Positions 1 to 10,502 of a DNA stretch of 64,000 bases are shown piece by piece. The notes beneath the pieces were generated by a model. The model saw nothing but the letters and a program-made list of their open reading frames with translations, was not told where the DNA came from and did no database searches. The first letter of the stretch is position 1; each line of letters begins with the position of its first letter. Made by a program: the position numbers and the translations under genes. This DNA comes from Seminavis robusta (taxonomy: Eukaryota > Bacillariophyta > Bacillariophyceae > Naviculales > Naviculaceae). The stretch lies in the NCBI GenBank assembly GCA_903772945.1, contig CAICTM010000206.1, positions 27,784 to 91,783 of the forward strand, read 5' to 3'.

Positions 1-347
1 GTGACACTATTACCGGCTGTATGATTATTCTCGGTGGCACTGGCTCTGACATACGCAAATTTCCTGGATTCTGGCTCTGTGTTTTTGTTGTTGTTGCTGT
101 GGAATGTCACACCTGGTGCTTTGACAGGAATTGTACTGCTGGATCTCACTGCAGCCTTGACTGCGGTTTCTTCTGCCCTTTTCCTAGCAGCGGTCGTACT
201 CGCCGCATCCCTATTGGATGCGGTTTCTTCATCCACTGTCGTAGTAGTGGTCGTATTGGTGGAACGCGGTGAATCGCCCATTATGACTGCAGATTCCTGC
301 TGAGTTCCCGAAATACCACCATCTTGCTTTTGGTCCTTTTCCGACAT
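1..347 (-). CDS. 5' part of an unknown low-complexity protein, cut by the window edge
   Basis: An open frame starts with ATG at 347 and reads leftward without a stop to base 1, about 115 codons. The product begins MSEKDQKQDGG and is Thr/Ser/Asn rich, with a run of six Thr and an Ala/Arg/Glu-rich stretch, so it looks disordered. No domain is visible in this part. The window's LRR membrane proteins have similar disordered, Thr/Asn-rich N-termini ahead of a membrane segment, so this could be the cytoplasmic head of such a protein, but nothing here proves it. The opposite-strand frames over the same DNA are judged to be shadows. Confidence 0.5.
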   Translation of the reverse strand, partial: MSEKDQKQDGGISGTQQESAVIMGDSPRSTNTTTTTTVDEETASNRDAASTTAARKRAEETAVKAAVRSSSTIPVKAPGVTFHSNNNKNTEPESRKFAYVRASATENNHTAGNSV

Positions 348-1089
348 GTTAGTATATCAAACGCCTCTTTGAGTTAGTAGTAAAGCTCGGCTCTGTGATG
401 CAAACAATACTATTGCCGCAACACCACGGGCATCGATTGCATGCATCAGTTTTTGTGACAATGGTCGGAAAAGAGGATCGAGCGAACGGAGTTGCGGGGA
501 ATTTTAAAATTGGCTTCATTTCTGTAGCCTGCCTTTTTGGTCAAATGCTGGATTTAAAATTTAATCTTCCACTTTGAGTCACGCTTCAGAATTCCACCAT
601 TCTATTCTTCCAGATTACTTGGTTCTTCCAGATTACGCTACCTTGTACTGATTGTTACGCAAAATTAAGTAGACTCTTCCAGATTGCGTCGTTCTTACAT
701 TCAGCCATTCTTCCATTTTCAATCATTCTTCCATTTTCAGTCATCTTCAATTTTAAGTTCTTCTTTCAAAAGAAAGAAATTGAAGCATGACGATAAAACC
801 AGGAAAATAGGTATTCCCGCATCTCCATCCCAGTTTCGAATCCAGTTTCCAAGCCCAAAACCTGACAGCCACCGGTACTTTGGGTTGCGCGTCGTGCTTG
901 GCTGGCTCAAAGACTGCTTGCATGAACCAGGGATTGGATGGTCTAGCAGCTCTGTTGGGGTGTAATCGGCAGCGCATTGGCGCAGGAGATCTTTGGGTGT
1001 GTGGCCACAAACCGAAAATCCGCAAGCATTGCGTCTCTTTCTCGTTTCATCTTGTCCGACTATCTAACTAACCCAAAACTACGTTCAAG
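348..1089. other. intergenic, divergent promoter region
   Basis: No gene recognised. It lies between the divergent starts of the partial minus-strand gene and CCT gamma. Around 596-745 there are loosely repeated pyrimidine-rich phrases built on 'attcttccagatt' and 'cattcttccattttca', a weak local repeat. Confidence 0.5.
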
Positions 1090-3067
1090 ATGATGCAAAT
1101 GGGTCCCGGTGGTCCTCCTGTCATGGTGCTCAGTAAGTTCTCTAGCTAGCTGGAAGTGTAGCTTCTCACGGTTCCAGTTGACGGTTGGGCGCTTGGCTGT
1201 TGCTAGCAACAAGCCCATTTCATTCTTGTCATTTTTCTCGCTATCATTCTCACTCTTTTTATAGACGCCAAGACACAACGTCAAACTGGCCGTGCTGCGC
1301 AATTGGGCAATATTGCGGCCGCTCGTGCCGTGGCCAATATTATCCGCACAACCCTTGGTCCTCGTTCGATGCTGAAAATGCTCTTGGATCCCATGGGCGG
1401 AATTGTCTTGACCAATGACGGCCATTGCATTTTACGTGAAGTCGATGTCAGTCATCCCACGGCCAAATCCATGATTGAATTGTCGCGAGCGCAAGACGAA
1501 GAAGTGGGTGATGGGACCACTTCGGTGATTGTCCTGGCGGCGCAAATGCTCCACGGCGCCGAACAATTTTTGCGACAGGAGCATACGTATCATCCGACGG
1601 TACTCGTCCAAGCCTACACCAAGGCATTGACGGATGCGCTGGAAATTTGCGAACAACACGCCGTTACAATTGATATTTTTTCGGATACCAAAAATCATCA
1701 GGAATTGCTCAAGAAATTGGTCGAATCGTCGATTGGGACCAAATTCAGTGCGAGGTGGAATGATAAAATGGTCGAAATGGCATTGGCGGCCGTCTTGACC
1801 GTCGCCACACAGCGGGCGCCGTCTCTGGCACTCTCCACGGCGGCCGAAACTAGCAATTCCGTGAAGGATAAGGACTGGGAAGCGACGCCGCCCCCTGCCT
1901 CTGCAATCTACGAAGTCGATTTGAAACGCTACGCCAAGGTCGAAAAGATTCCCGGCGGAGAAATTGACGACTGTTGTGTCCTGAAGGGCGTCATGTTCCA
2001 AAAAGACACGGTCCATTCCAAAATGAGGCGTCGCATTGAAAATCCCCGCATTCTCCTCTTGGATTCTCCTTTGGAGTACAAAAAGGGAGAATCCCAGACG
2101 CAAATGGATATTAGTGGAGAAGACGATTGGAATACCCTACTCAAAATGGAAGAGGAATATGTCGAAAACATGTGCATGGAAATCATTGCGCACAAACCAG
2201 ATATTGTCATATCCGAAAAGGGTGTCTCGGATCTGGCCCAACATTATCTCGCCAAAGCCAACATTACCGCCTTTCGACGCCTTCGTAAAACGGACAACAA
2301 TCGCATTGCCAAGGCCGTGGGAGCGACTATTGTCTCGCGAGCGGATGAAATTACCGAACGCGATATTGGTACCCATTGTGGATTGTTTGAAATGCGCAAA
2401 ATTGGGGACGATTGGTTTTGTTTCTTGGAAGAGTGTCAAGACCCCAAGGCATGTACGATTATCCTGCGAGGTGGTTCCAAAGATGTCTTGAATGAAATTG
2501 AACGCAATCTACACGATGCCATGCAAGTCGTCCGGAATGTCGTCTACAACCCCAAGTTGGTCTACGGAGGTGGTGCCATTGAAATGGCAATTGCCGTGGG
2601 ACTGCGACGACAGGGACAAATGGTGGAAGGAATTCAGCAAGATCCCTACAAGGCAGTAGGAGAAGCCATGGCGATTATTCCTCAAACGCTGGCACAGAAT
2701 TGTGGGGTCAGTGTGATTCGAACCATTACCCAGCTGAGAGCCAAGCATGCCGAAGCATACGACAAAAATATTGGTTTGGAAACCTTTGAGCCATGTTCGT
2801 GGGGAATCAACGGTGTGACTGGCGAGCTGGTGGATATGAAAGAATATGGCATTTGGGAACCACTCAGTGTCAAGGTGCAAACCATCAAGACAGCCATTGA
2901 GAGTGCTTGCATGATCTTGTACGTACTATATACTGCCGAGTGTATAGTCAGGATGTTGCCCTGTTTGTGTCATTGGTGGATAATGGATTTCTCACCTTTT
3001 GGTTCGTCATGATTTTGCTTGCAGGCGTATCGATGACATTGTTTCTGGCTCCAAAAAGAAGGCATGA
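1090..3067 (+). CDS. CCT3: T-complex protein 1 subunit gamma (CCT3)
   Basis: Subunit of the cytosolic group II chaperonin TRiC/CCT, which folds actin, tubulin and other proteins using ATP. Model: exon 1 1090-1132, exon 2 1265-2918, exon 3 3025-3067, giving 579 residues. The introns have gtaagt...tatag and gtacgt...gcag borders, and the coding length is in frame. The protein carries the family's N-terminal block LLDPMGGIVLTNDG, the nucleotide-binding signature GDGTTS, and the apical and C-terminal equatorial blocks (ILRGGSKDVLNEIERNLHDA; YGGGAIEMA), and ends RIDDIVSGSKKKA, typical of CCT gamma. It is about 30 residues longer than usual; the excess is a loop rich in Ser/Thr/Pro near residues 195-225. 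The third exon is tiny, so a plain ORF search gives a wrong C-terminus. Confident. Confidence 0.95.
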
Positions 3068-3132
3068 GGAAGTTGCAAGGAAGAAGTGAGGAGGATGCAG
3101 CCATGGAGGATGTGCACAGCCACCCCTACCGT

Positions 3133-3189
3133 ACTAGAACTAGAACTAGAACTAGAACTAGAACTAGAACTAGAACTAGAACTAGAACT
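3133..3189. repeat. (ACTAGA)n hexanucleotide microsatellite
   Basis: About 9.5 perfect tandem copies of the six-base unit ACTAGA, starting 65 bases after the CCT gamma stop codon and therefore probably in its 3' UTR or terminator region. No variant units are seen. Confidence 0.95.
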
Positions 3190-3525
3190 TTGCCAGCGCA
3201 GACGTTAGAAGTACACTGAAAAAAGAAGTAAAGGTAAATAGAACTAGCTTTGGTTTGCTAGCAAACTATCTAGCTAGCCTTGTCATTTTTGCTGATCTAT
3301 CTTTGGGTTACTCTACATGGTAACGCCGTCAGGTGGTTAGAAGAACATGTAGCGAGATTGCCTCAGAAAATGCTCAATTTTAGCTCCAATAATTGGCAGA
3401 TCGTCGCGTAGCTATTAGCGAAGGATTAGAGAGTGTACTAGTAGTCGACTTCCTCCGTACGGTATCTACTGTTCATATTCTCAATCCAATGGATTGCCAT
3501 GGTGATACGCGATCGCTAGCACTAG
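3190..3525. other. intergenic between convergent genes
   Basis: No gene recognised. It contains 'gctagc' palindromes near 3245-3275 and otherwise unremarkable sequence between the CCT gamma 3' end and the 3' end of the small minus-strand ORF. Confidence 0.5.
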
Positions 3526-3690
3526 TTAGGTGCCATCATCATCTTCCCCGCCTTGAGCATCCTCACTCGGCTGTTGCTGGGCTTGCCGAACGGCCGCTTC
3601 GATAGCATCTGCACTGAAGAATCCTGCAAAATCAGTGTGTCGGGCATCGCGATTATTGTCGCCATTGGGAAATGCGCAGAACTCACACAT
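3526..3690 (-). CDS. hypothetical 54-residue protein with N-terminal CxxC
   Basis: A small ORF from ATG at 3690 to TAA at 3528-3526. The product starts MCEFCAFPNG, runs through an amphipathic stretch (FSADAIEAAVRQAQQQ) and ends in an acidic tail (GEDDDGT). The composition is protein-like (no low-complexity noise, a clean acidic end), while the overlapping plus-strand frames look like shadows. The two cysteines two residues apart could bind a metal or form a redox pair, but a single CxxC is not diagnostic. The frame stays open for at least twelve codons upstream of the ATG, so this may be the last exon of a longer gene. Family not recognised. Confidence 0.35.
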   Translation of the reverse strand: MCEFCAFPNGDNNRDARHTDFAGFFSADAIEAAVRQAQQQPSEDAQGGEDDDGT

Positions 3691-3845
3691 ACTTTTACTA
3701 CTGTGTTGGAGGAAACGAGGAGAGAGTTGGTGGTGGATGAGTGCTAATGCTGTTCGAGAGGGGTTCGAACGAATGGATGGTGGCAGGTAGCAATAAGCCA
3801 GTCAATCAGATCCCAATGACAAAGATCTTTGGATCTGTTACAAGG

Positions 3846-4423
3846 AGTCTTAAGAATCAGATTATTCTTAAGAATCAGGAAAAAATCTTGGGAAAATTAT
3901 GATTCTTAAGAATCAAATACTGGGTAGACAAGGATTCTTAAGAATCAGCCTATTCTTAAGAATCAGAATTTTCCAGATTCTTGGAAATTGATGATTCTTA
4001 AGAATCAGCAAATGATTCTTAAGAATCAGTTTTTTCAAAATCAGATTCTTAAGAAAAAGCTAGATGATTCTTAAGAATCAGCAATGAAAAATGCTGATTC
4101 TTAAGAATCATTGAATGGAATTTGCTGATTCTTAAGAATCCTCTCCAAATTATGATGATTCTTAAGAATCCTCAATGCAAATATACTGAATCTTGGGAAT
4201 ACTTGTAAAAATCAAGAAAGACTCCATTGCAATCGTTTTGGTATGCACTAATGCATCATTACAAGGCTTGTCTTATCAGCAAACATTGTTGTTGGTTAGC
4301 AGATAGTATCAGGGGATAGCATTGCTAGCTATGAAGCCCATATTGCTAGTATATTAGGTTGCATACTGGGTGCCTGATGATTCTTAAGAATCAGCAAAAA
4401 GAACAAAATGATTCTTGAGAATC
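3846..4423. repeat. array of palindromic 14-mers (GATTCTTAAGAATC)
   Basis: About twelve copies of the self-complementary 14-mer GATTCTTAAGAATC, or variants keeping the TTCTTAAGAA core, occur between 3846 and 4170, spaced irregularly by about 5-35 bases. Two more lie at 4379-4392 and 4410-4423; the last has one changed base. Relaxed half-matches such as 'aatcttgggaa' lie between them. The spacers are AT-rich and unrelated to each other. The array sits in the 1.4-kb gap upstream of the AAA ATPase gene. It is not a uniform tandem repeat: the palindrome is conserved while spacing and spacers vary, which resembles a cluster of protein-binding sites or of short inserted elements. Confidence 0.9.
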
Positions 4424-5102
4424 CCCATTTTCCAGATTCCTCGCACCAGATCCTTCCTTTCGATCGAAAGCGACTTGGACCCTTCTGTTTTCCACGCCAT
4501 GCAAGAGCGCCCACTGCACATCATCAGCCTCTCATGATTACCCAGTCGTACCCATTTTTTGTCCTCGATAAGTTGGGTTCCGTTAGTGATGGTACGGGTA
4601 GCGTAGTTGGTCGAGATCCCGCAGGACCTACGAAAGTGTTGCAATCCACACCACGCTGGATATTGTCTGATACGATGGCTCCGGCTCCTAGCTACCGCTA
4701 GCTATGAAAGTGGTACCACAGCAAGCCATCACTGGGAGCGAGCACGACCCACGCAGTAGCAGCCCTTTTCCTCCTCCTTTGTTGCTCCCACCTCCCACCG
4801 CACCTCCCACCCGGAGGAAGCGGGACACAAAGGGTGCCTTGACTCCTGATCAGGACCTCCGACTGAGATGATCCGCTTAGCCAACCATACCGGTACAACC
4901 ACTACCTACCCATCTTTCAAAGTTTTGGAGGCTCAGACGTACTAGCATTCACGTCTGGAGGAGCGACTATTGGTACAAATTGCAACCACCCAGCAACACC
5001 TCGATACGCTCGATTCTCTCACAACTCGATTCTCTCACAACAAAGAAACTTACAAAACCAAACCAAAACCAAACCAAAAAGAAAACACATCAATCATCGA
5101 CC
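4424..5102. other. intergenic and 5' leader of the AAA ATPase gene
   Basis: No gene recognised. Short frames present here lack coding character. The last 60 bases are A-rich with an imperfect 'aaccaaa' repeat (5047-5085) just before the ATG, as expected for a 5' leader. Confidence 0.5.
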
Positions 5103-6440
5103 ATGACGCATTTCATCAAGAAAGGAAAGACATTCACCCTCCAGAGCAAGGAGGCGCTTGACATTCATGAGACTCTGCCCATCGGAACTTACACCGTCGG
5201 CTTTAGCAGCTGTTCCGGGCAGTTTTACCTAGAAAAAATCGACAACTTTGAAATCAATCACAAGCTCTACGGAGACACCACGAAGCACGCGGAACGCATC
5301 ATGAACACTTTCCTGGATCGAAAGGAAGCATCCACCGGTGTTTTGCTCTCGGGGGAGAAGGGTAGCGGCAAGACATTGCTGGCCAAGATGCTTTCCATCA
5401 AAGCCAGGGAGGATGAAGGAATCCCAACGCTGGTGGTCAACCAAGAGTTTAGCGGAGAAGGTTTCAACACTTTCCTACAAATGATCGAACAGCCCACGGT
5501 GGTTCTCTTTGACGAGTACGAAAAGGTGTACAAGCCCGGCCAACAGGAAAAACTCCTCACTCTCTTGGACGGTATCTATCCCTCCCAAAAACTATTTTTG
5601 CTCACTTGCAATGACAAGTGGCGTGTGAACGAGAACATGCGAAACCGCCCTGGTCGTATTTACTACACGCTGGACTTTGACGGCCTTGGCCCCAGTTTCA
5701 TTCGAGACTACTGCAAGGACAATCTCCAAAACAAGGACAACATTGAAAAGGTGGTGACAATTTCCGGCGTCTTTCGGGCGTTCAACTTTGACATGTTGAA
5801 GGGAATGGTGGAAGAAATGAATCGATACGATGAAACGCCAGCTCAGGTTCTCAAGTTCCTCAATGCTCGCCCTGGTTAGTACCAATCAGTGTTCTCGTCG
5901 CGGGTCTGGTCACTTCTCCAAAACTCACGTCGCTCCCGTCTCTCTTTCATTATAGCTTTTGAGCTCAAACAGATCTCGTATATGGTCAAACTAAAGGAAG
6001 CAGACAAGGAAGGCAAAATCTTCTCTGGCCGCAAGGACGGTCTCAACGACTTTAGTGGCAATCCTCTCAAACAGGAGGTCGTCGTTTACTACCAGAAGAA
6101 GACTGATGACGCGAAGCGCCCTCGAAAGCAAGTATTGGAGCGTTTCAACGCCAATGACCTTGTGGGCTTGAACAATGACACGGGAGCCTACATCTTCAAG
6201 AACAAGAAGGGCGTCACTATCGTCTTGACTCCTCGCAAGACCGAGTTTGAAGTCCAATTCGACAGGCTTCCCGCTCTCCGTACTCCCTACAACAAGAAGC
6301 GTGCCGTCAGTCCCACCGAAGGATCGGATAAGATGATCGAAGATGGCTCTCCAGATGAAGATGAGCATGCTTGGGCTATGGAATCTGCAGAAGACGAAGG
6401 TGACTACGGTATGTTCGACGACTGTTGCGGTGACTACTGA
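5103..6440 (+). CDS. AAA-type P-loop ATPase, function unknown
   Basis: Two exons, 5103-5874 and 5956-6440, give 418 residues. The frame is open 123 bases further upstream, but 5103 is its first ATG. The N-terminal ~60 residues are unique. The ATPase core follows: Walker A GEKGSGKT at 84-91, Walker B VVLFDEYE at 133-140 with the catalytic Asp-Glu pair, a sensor-1 Asn in LLTCND near 170, and an Arg-containing NMRNRPGR motif near 178-185 at the place of an arginine finger. After the intron come a basic, Lys-rich segment and a strongly acidic tail ending CCGDY. The short, single-core layout and the 'EKVYKPGQQEKLLTLLDG' style recall stand-alone AAA ATPases of phages and large algal viruses rather than Rpt, Vps4 or RFC; this is an impression from memory. 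Substrate and location are unknown; there is no signal peptide or membrane segment. Confidence 0.85.
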
Positions 6441-7400
6441 GGGATTCCTGGTCGACGTCATCGGTGCACTAACAGGGCGCCGTGTTGCACCACAGGAGAC
6501 TACTAGACAAGAAAGTTGACACGAGCACAAGTACCCAATCAGCTCACCGTTGCATTTGCTTCTAGGTGATGATGTCCCTGTTGTGCGGAGGCGGATCCGT
6601 GGCTTGGGCTGTGGAATTGGCTGCCGTTGATTTCAGAGACAGTGTCAGCTGAAATCTAGTTGCTAGCAGAGAGAACCTACTAGCTAGTGTCTTAACGTAA
6701 CCTGTTGCAGGATTTTGTGTCTCTTATTGGTCTACCTGTCTATTAAAACTACAAGTGCTCTCGGTTCTGCCGTCTCAGCACACCGTGGGCATCTTGGCAT
6801 CTTCTGCTAGCTAGAAGGAAGAGGTTGCTTTCTTTGCCCTTCCCCTGGCTGGGCCCTTCACAGAAGTAACATCCAACCCATATCTGCTCGTGTGGCCGTT
6901 TCCTCCCGATCCAACAGAGCTTTGCCAGCATCCAGACTTTCAAGCCAGAGGGGCGAGGTTGCTTTCGGTGCCCTTGCCCTGGATGAACCCGTTATAAACA
7001 CGTAACATCAGACACTCTGCCCACCAGCCGTTCCTCCTGATCAAACAGAATTCCTTACTCTAAAACCTCCTTGTCCGACAGAGTCGAGGAGTTTAGCAGC
7101 AGCTCTAGCTAGAGGTGGCCGACTGAACCACAGAGGAACCAAAGCATTCGCATGCAATGGGCAATGGAGCCGAGTTCATTACGAATTCATTGTGGCGCCG
7201 GATGAATAGACCACCGCTTTTATTTGCACAGTGTACTTTTGGCTTGCTAGCTATATCATTGAACATTGGTGGCCATTTTTAACTTACAAGCTGAGGTCAC
7301 GAACATCTTGGCAGATTTCCTATCTCTCGTTGCATGCTGCGGACTCGCTCCAAGAGAAACCCCGGGCCATTTTATCCTGGCTAGGCTTGTCACTGGAACC
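6441..7400. other. intergenic between convergent genes
   Basis: No gene recognised. It holds a diverged direct duplication (6821-7055, listed separately) and several GCTAG-type palindromes. Confidence 0.5.
6821..7055. repeat. two diverged direct repeats, period about 134 bp
   Basis: The segment starting 'gaggttgctttctttgccct' at 6821 recurs at 6955 as 'gaggttgctttcggtgccct'. Both then share 'taacatc', 'ctgctc/ctgccc', 'ccgttcctcc' and 'gatc(c/a)aacagag/a'. The copies are about 100 bp, clearly related but diverged. No coding frame spans both. Confidence 0.6.
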
Positions 7401-9573
7401 CTACTTGGACAGACAGTAGTCAGCAGCGTCACCATCACAACACATAGTACAACAAGAGCACTCTACCATGGGATTGCCTGTGCCATCCCTTGGCAAACAG
7501 TCAGCTGCCACTTCAAATGTGCCCTTGGTAGGGTCTTCCAGAGTGCAGACAGATGATGGCATGGAACCAGAAAGGTCATTCCCATTCACAATAAACTCGC
7601 GAAGATTTGTTAGAGCAGACATCTGTGTTGGGATGGTGCCATGAAACTTGTTGTTGGAAATGTCAAAGTTGTATAGGTTTGACAAAAGCTGCAGTCCAGT
7701 GCTGATGGTCCCAGTCAACTTGTTGTTGGAAATGTCAAAGATTTCTAGCTTTGTCAAAAGCTGCAGTCCAGTGCTGATGGTCCCAGTCAAGCCACAGTTG
7801 GAGGCCTGGAACAAACTCAAATTGGTACATTTCGCAAAGAGTTCCTCCGGCAGGGAGCCGTCCATGTGGGTCCAACTGATATCAAAGGCTCTGAGAGAGC
7901 CTTTCAGGAGTCCCACTTCGGATGGGATGGTTCCGCTCAAGGGGTTCCCTTTCAAAAAGAAGATGAGATTCGTAAGTCCATGCAATGCTCCGATTTCGGT
8001 GGGTAGAGTTCCTGTCAGCTTATTGTCATTAAAACCAAAAGTGTGGATTGGTTGCCAGTCTGAAAGAGCTCTGTAGGAATGGAACCGGACAAGCTGTTTG
8101 AACCAAATCCAAGAATATTCCCATCAAAGAGTCCAACTTCTGTGGGCAATGTCCCTGTTAGTGAATTGTTTGCAAAATGCAACACAGAGAGCTTGTTTCC
8201 AACAAACAATTCAGACGGAATACTTCCAGACAGTTGGCAGTGGGCCAGATAAAGTGCAGAAAGGGATAGGAAGCTGCCGTATACGATTGGAACTGTGCCT
8301 GTCAGTGGGTTCCCAAAAAAGTCTAGTAACTCCAGTGCGGGAAGACTTGCAAGTTCTGTGGGCAGAGGGCCATTCAATCCATTAAAACCTGATAATGAAC
8401 GCAAGCTAAGAATAAGTACAAGAATCGTGCATTTTGGTTCTTGTTGTGGTCAACAAAACTAGAAAAGAACTCACTGAGATGAAACTGCGTAATGGTCCTC
8501 TCTCCGTCACAAAAAATTCCTGCCCATTGACATTCGTGAGCACCTGCAAGCCACCTACTTGCAAATGATCCGGAACTCACGATTTGAATCTCACATGTTT
8601 CACCCTGTGCAGTTGTAGGTGGAGCACAGGCGCGCCAGTCACTCTCCCGGGATGTTTGAAAGTAAGTCAATACCACGATGAACCTCTGAAGAAGATTGTT
8701 GGCATCTGGGTCGAGCTGCAGGGGATCTGCAAACACAATCCAATCAAGAGCTCTGAACTTTGGCTCGGTGGGTTCTGGCTCATCAGTTTTGGGAAAATAG
8801 TCAGGTCCAAAAGCCTCTTCAATTATGTTTTGAATGTCCTCCAAAACAAAATATCGAAAGGAAGTGGGAGCCTGAGTCTCCACATCAACTCCTTTGTTGC
8901 TGCAGAGACCAGCTCCGCAGATGGAACCAACAGTCACTCCAACAATGAGAAGGCTACCTATGAGCACAGAGATCATGAGAGTCATAGAGGTTGATCCGTC
9001 ATTATCATGCAAAATAATGCTGGGCCTAGCAATCTGCGCAGGTTCTTGACTTTCTCTCACCCGGTTCGCCACTGCCAATCCACTATTGTTGTCTGTGGGA
9101 GTTGTGGCTTGGTCATCTGCTGTACTTTCATTGCCTGAATTCCTGGGGGCCACTGCATACGCTCCTGGATGCGTAGTAGTCGCATTGGACTGATTTTGTA
9201 CACAACTCAACCTTGGCTGTGGGAGAGCAAGCTCGTCCTCTAGACCAGCTTCTGCTGAAGGAGTTTCGCTGGTAACTTGAGGATGATTCTTTATTTGATC
9301 TTGTACTAGCTTCGAAATAATGACATCATTTTCCTTTTCTTCTTCTTTGATGTCCTCTCCCATGGAGATGTCCCCTGTTGTGCTGGGATGATGCTGCGGG
9401 AACTGGAACCCAATTTCCTCTCCCTTTGATTGCTCATCACTTCTCTGTCTTGCTTCCAATTCAAACTTTTCCAGCTTTCTGAGCTCCGCCTCTCTATTGT
9501 CCCCCCGGCTTCTAGCAGCCACTATATCCATCAACTCTTCCTCATCATCCATTTCGGCTGCAGAAGGTTCCAT
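7401..9573 (-). pseudogene. membrane-anchored LRR protein with a one-base frame break
   Basis: Model: exon 1 9573-8471, intron to 8406, exon 2 8405-7401. The protein has an acidic disordered N-terminal region, one membrane helix at about residues 196-222, and an ectodomain with a Cys-bounded leader (CEIQIVSSG...WAGIFCDGE) followed by plant-type LRRs (LxxLxxLxLxxNxLxGxIPxE) and a Cys-rich end (ECSCCTMCCDGDAADYC). This is the type II LRR architecture abundant in pennate diatoms. The frame breaks near 8047-8053: the LRR reads up to LFQTGNQ, then continues one base out of phase as HTFGFNDNKLTG. No intron borders fit, so this is a one-base loss or a sequence error. The donor used (GTTCTT) keeps the frame; the more canonical GTGAGT four bases away does not. 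Near 7650-7790 two adjacent LRRs are almost identical, suggesting a recent internal duplication. Role: possibly surface recognition (inference). Confidence 0.8.
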
Positions 9574-10502
9574 ACTTGCCCAATGCCCAGCAACCTTCCT
9601 GTATTGAGGGTTGGGTGAGGCTCGGTTTTCTGCCGTTTTAGAGGGTACTGCAGTTGTTCAGTTGTATGGTGTACAGTCGTAGGATCCTGAAGGCTTGAGG
9701 CTTGGCGAGTCACGCAGCTTGGCTGAAAAAAGTCTGTGCAGTCGTGCAGTCACACAATTATTTCGTGAACTTGAGTTGAAGTTGTTAAATCCTTGAATAT
9801 TCTTCAGTACCGTTTTGGTACTAACGTCCAACACCGTTCCAGTACTGTTAATTATTGGATCATACCCCCTGTGGCCAAGCCTGATCAGGCCTATTAATAG
9901 GATCAAGTTCTGGCAGTTTCAGGATCCGTAAATTGTTTGCTCTCACATTTCAAGGGATTTCCCATGTACCAGGTACCAGTACCTGGTACTAGCTAGTACC
10001 AAGTACATGGTCGAGTCGAGTCGAGTCATTGAAATTCGAACTTGAGCTTCCATAGCGGTACAGTGTACGTGGTACGTGGTGCCATACGAGTGATTGATCC
10101 GCACGAGTTATCTGCACGAGTTACTATTTTAAAATAGTACCTTCACGGAGAGCTCACCAAAGAGGATCCAAGGCTCCAATGGAGAATCGTATGATATCTT
10201 CAGAACCCTGTTGGAAGCTGGACCAAGTGGGGAACAAGAGAATCCACAGCCGACGGTTCTAACCATGACATCATGGATCGGCCCCATGGGATGAGACGAG
10301 TACAAATGCCACGATGCTCTGGTGGATCCTCCCCTCCATTTCTGCCTTCTGGCGTTTCCACTTTGGGGATCTGAGATCCGAGACGACAGCCCAAACGTGA
10401 CTTGTTGATGTCTCTGTGGCTCGTGCGATCTCCTTCGGATTTTGATGACAAAATGAAGTTGGGCGACTCCTGGAAGTCTCTTGTCATGTTACTCTATCGT
10501 CG
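9574..10502. other. intergenic with a palindrome-rich segment
   Basis: No gene recognised. At 9962-10008 a run of GTAC-centred palindromes builds an imperfect hairpin (CATGTAC ... GTACATG at its ends), followed by four GAGTC-type pentamers at 10010-10027. The short minus-strand frames lack coding character. Confidence 0.5.

Noticed and set aside
21-303. Two plus-strand frames at the left edge
   Set aside because: They oppose a better minus-strand frame that starts with ATG at 347 and stays open to the edge; Val/Leu/Cys runs look like complement bias.
1432-2103. Minus-strand frame (223 codons) inside CCT gamma
   Set aside because: Composition is that of a complement frame, and CCT gamma on the plus strand is certain.
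3846-4170. CRISPR-like array
   Set aside because: Repeat units are only 14 bp, spacing is irregular (5-35 bases), the host is eukaryotic and there are no cas genes.
3846-4170. Heat-shock element cluster
   Set aside because: The TTC and GAA half-sites are separated by four bases, whereas canonical elements have two.
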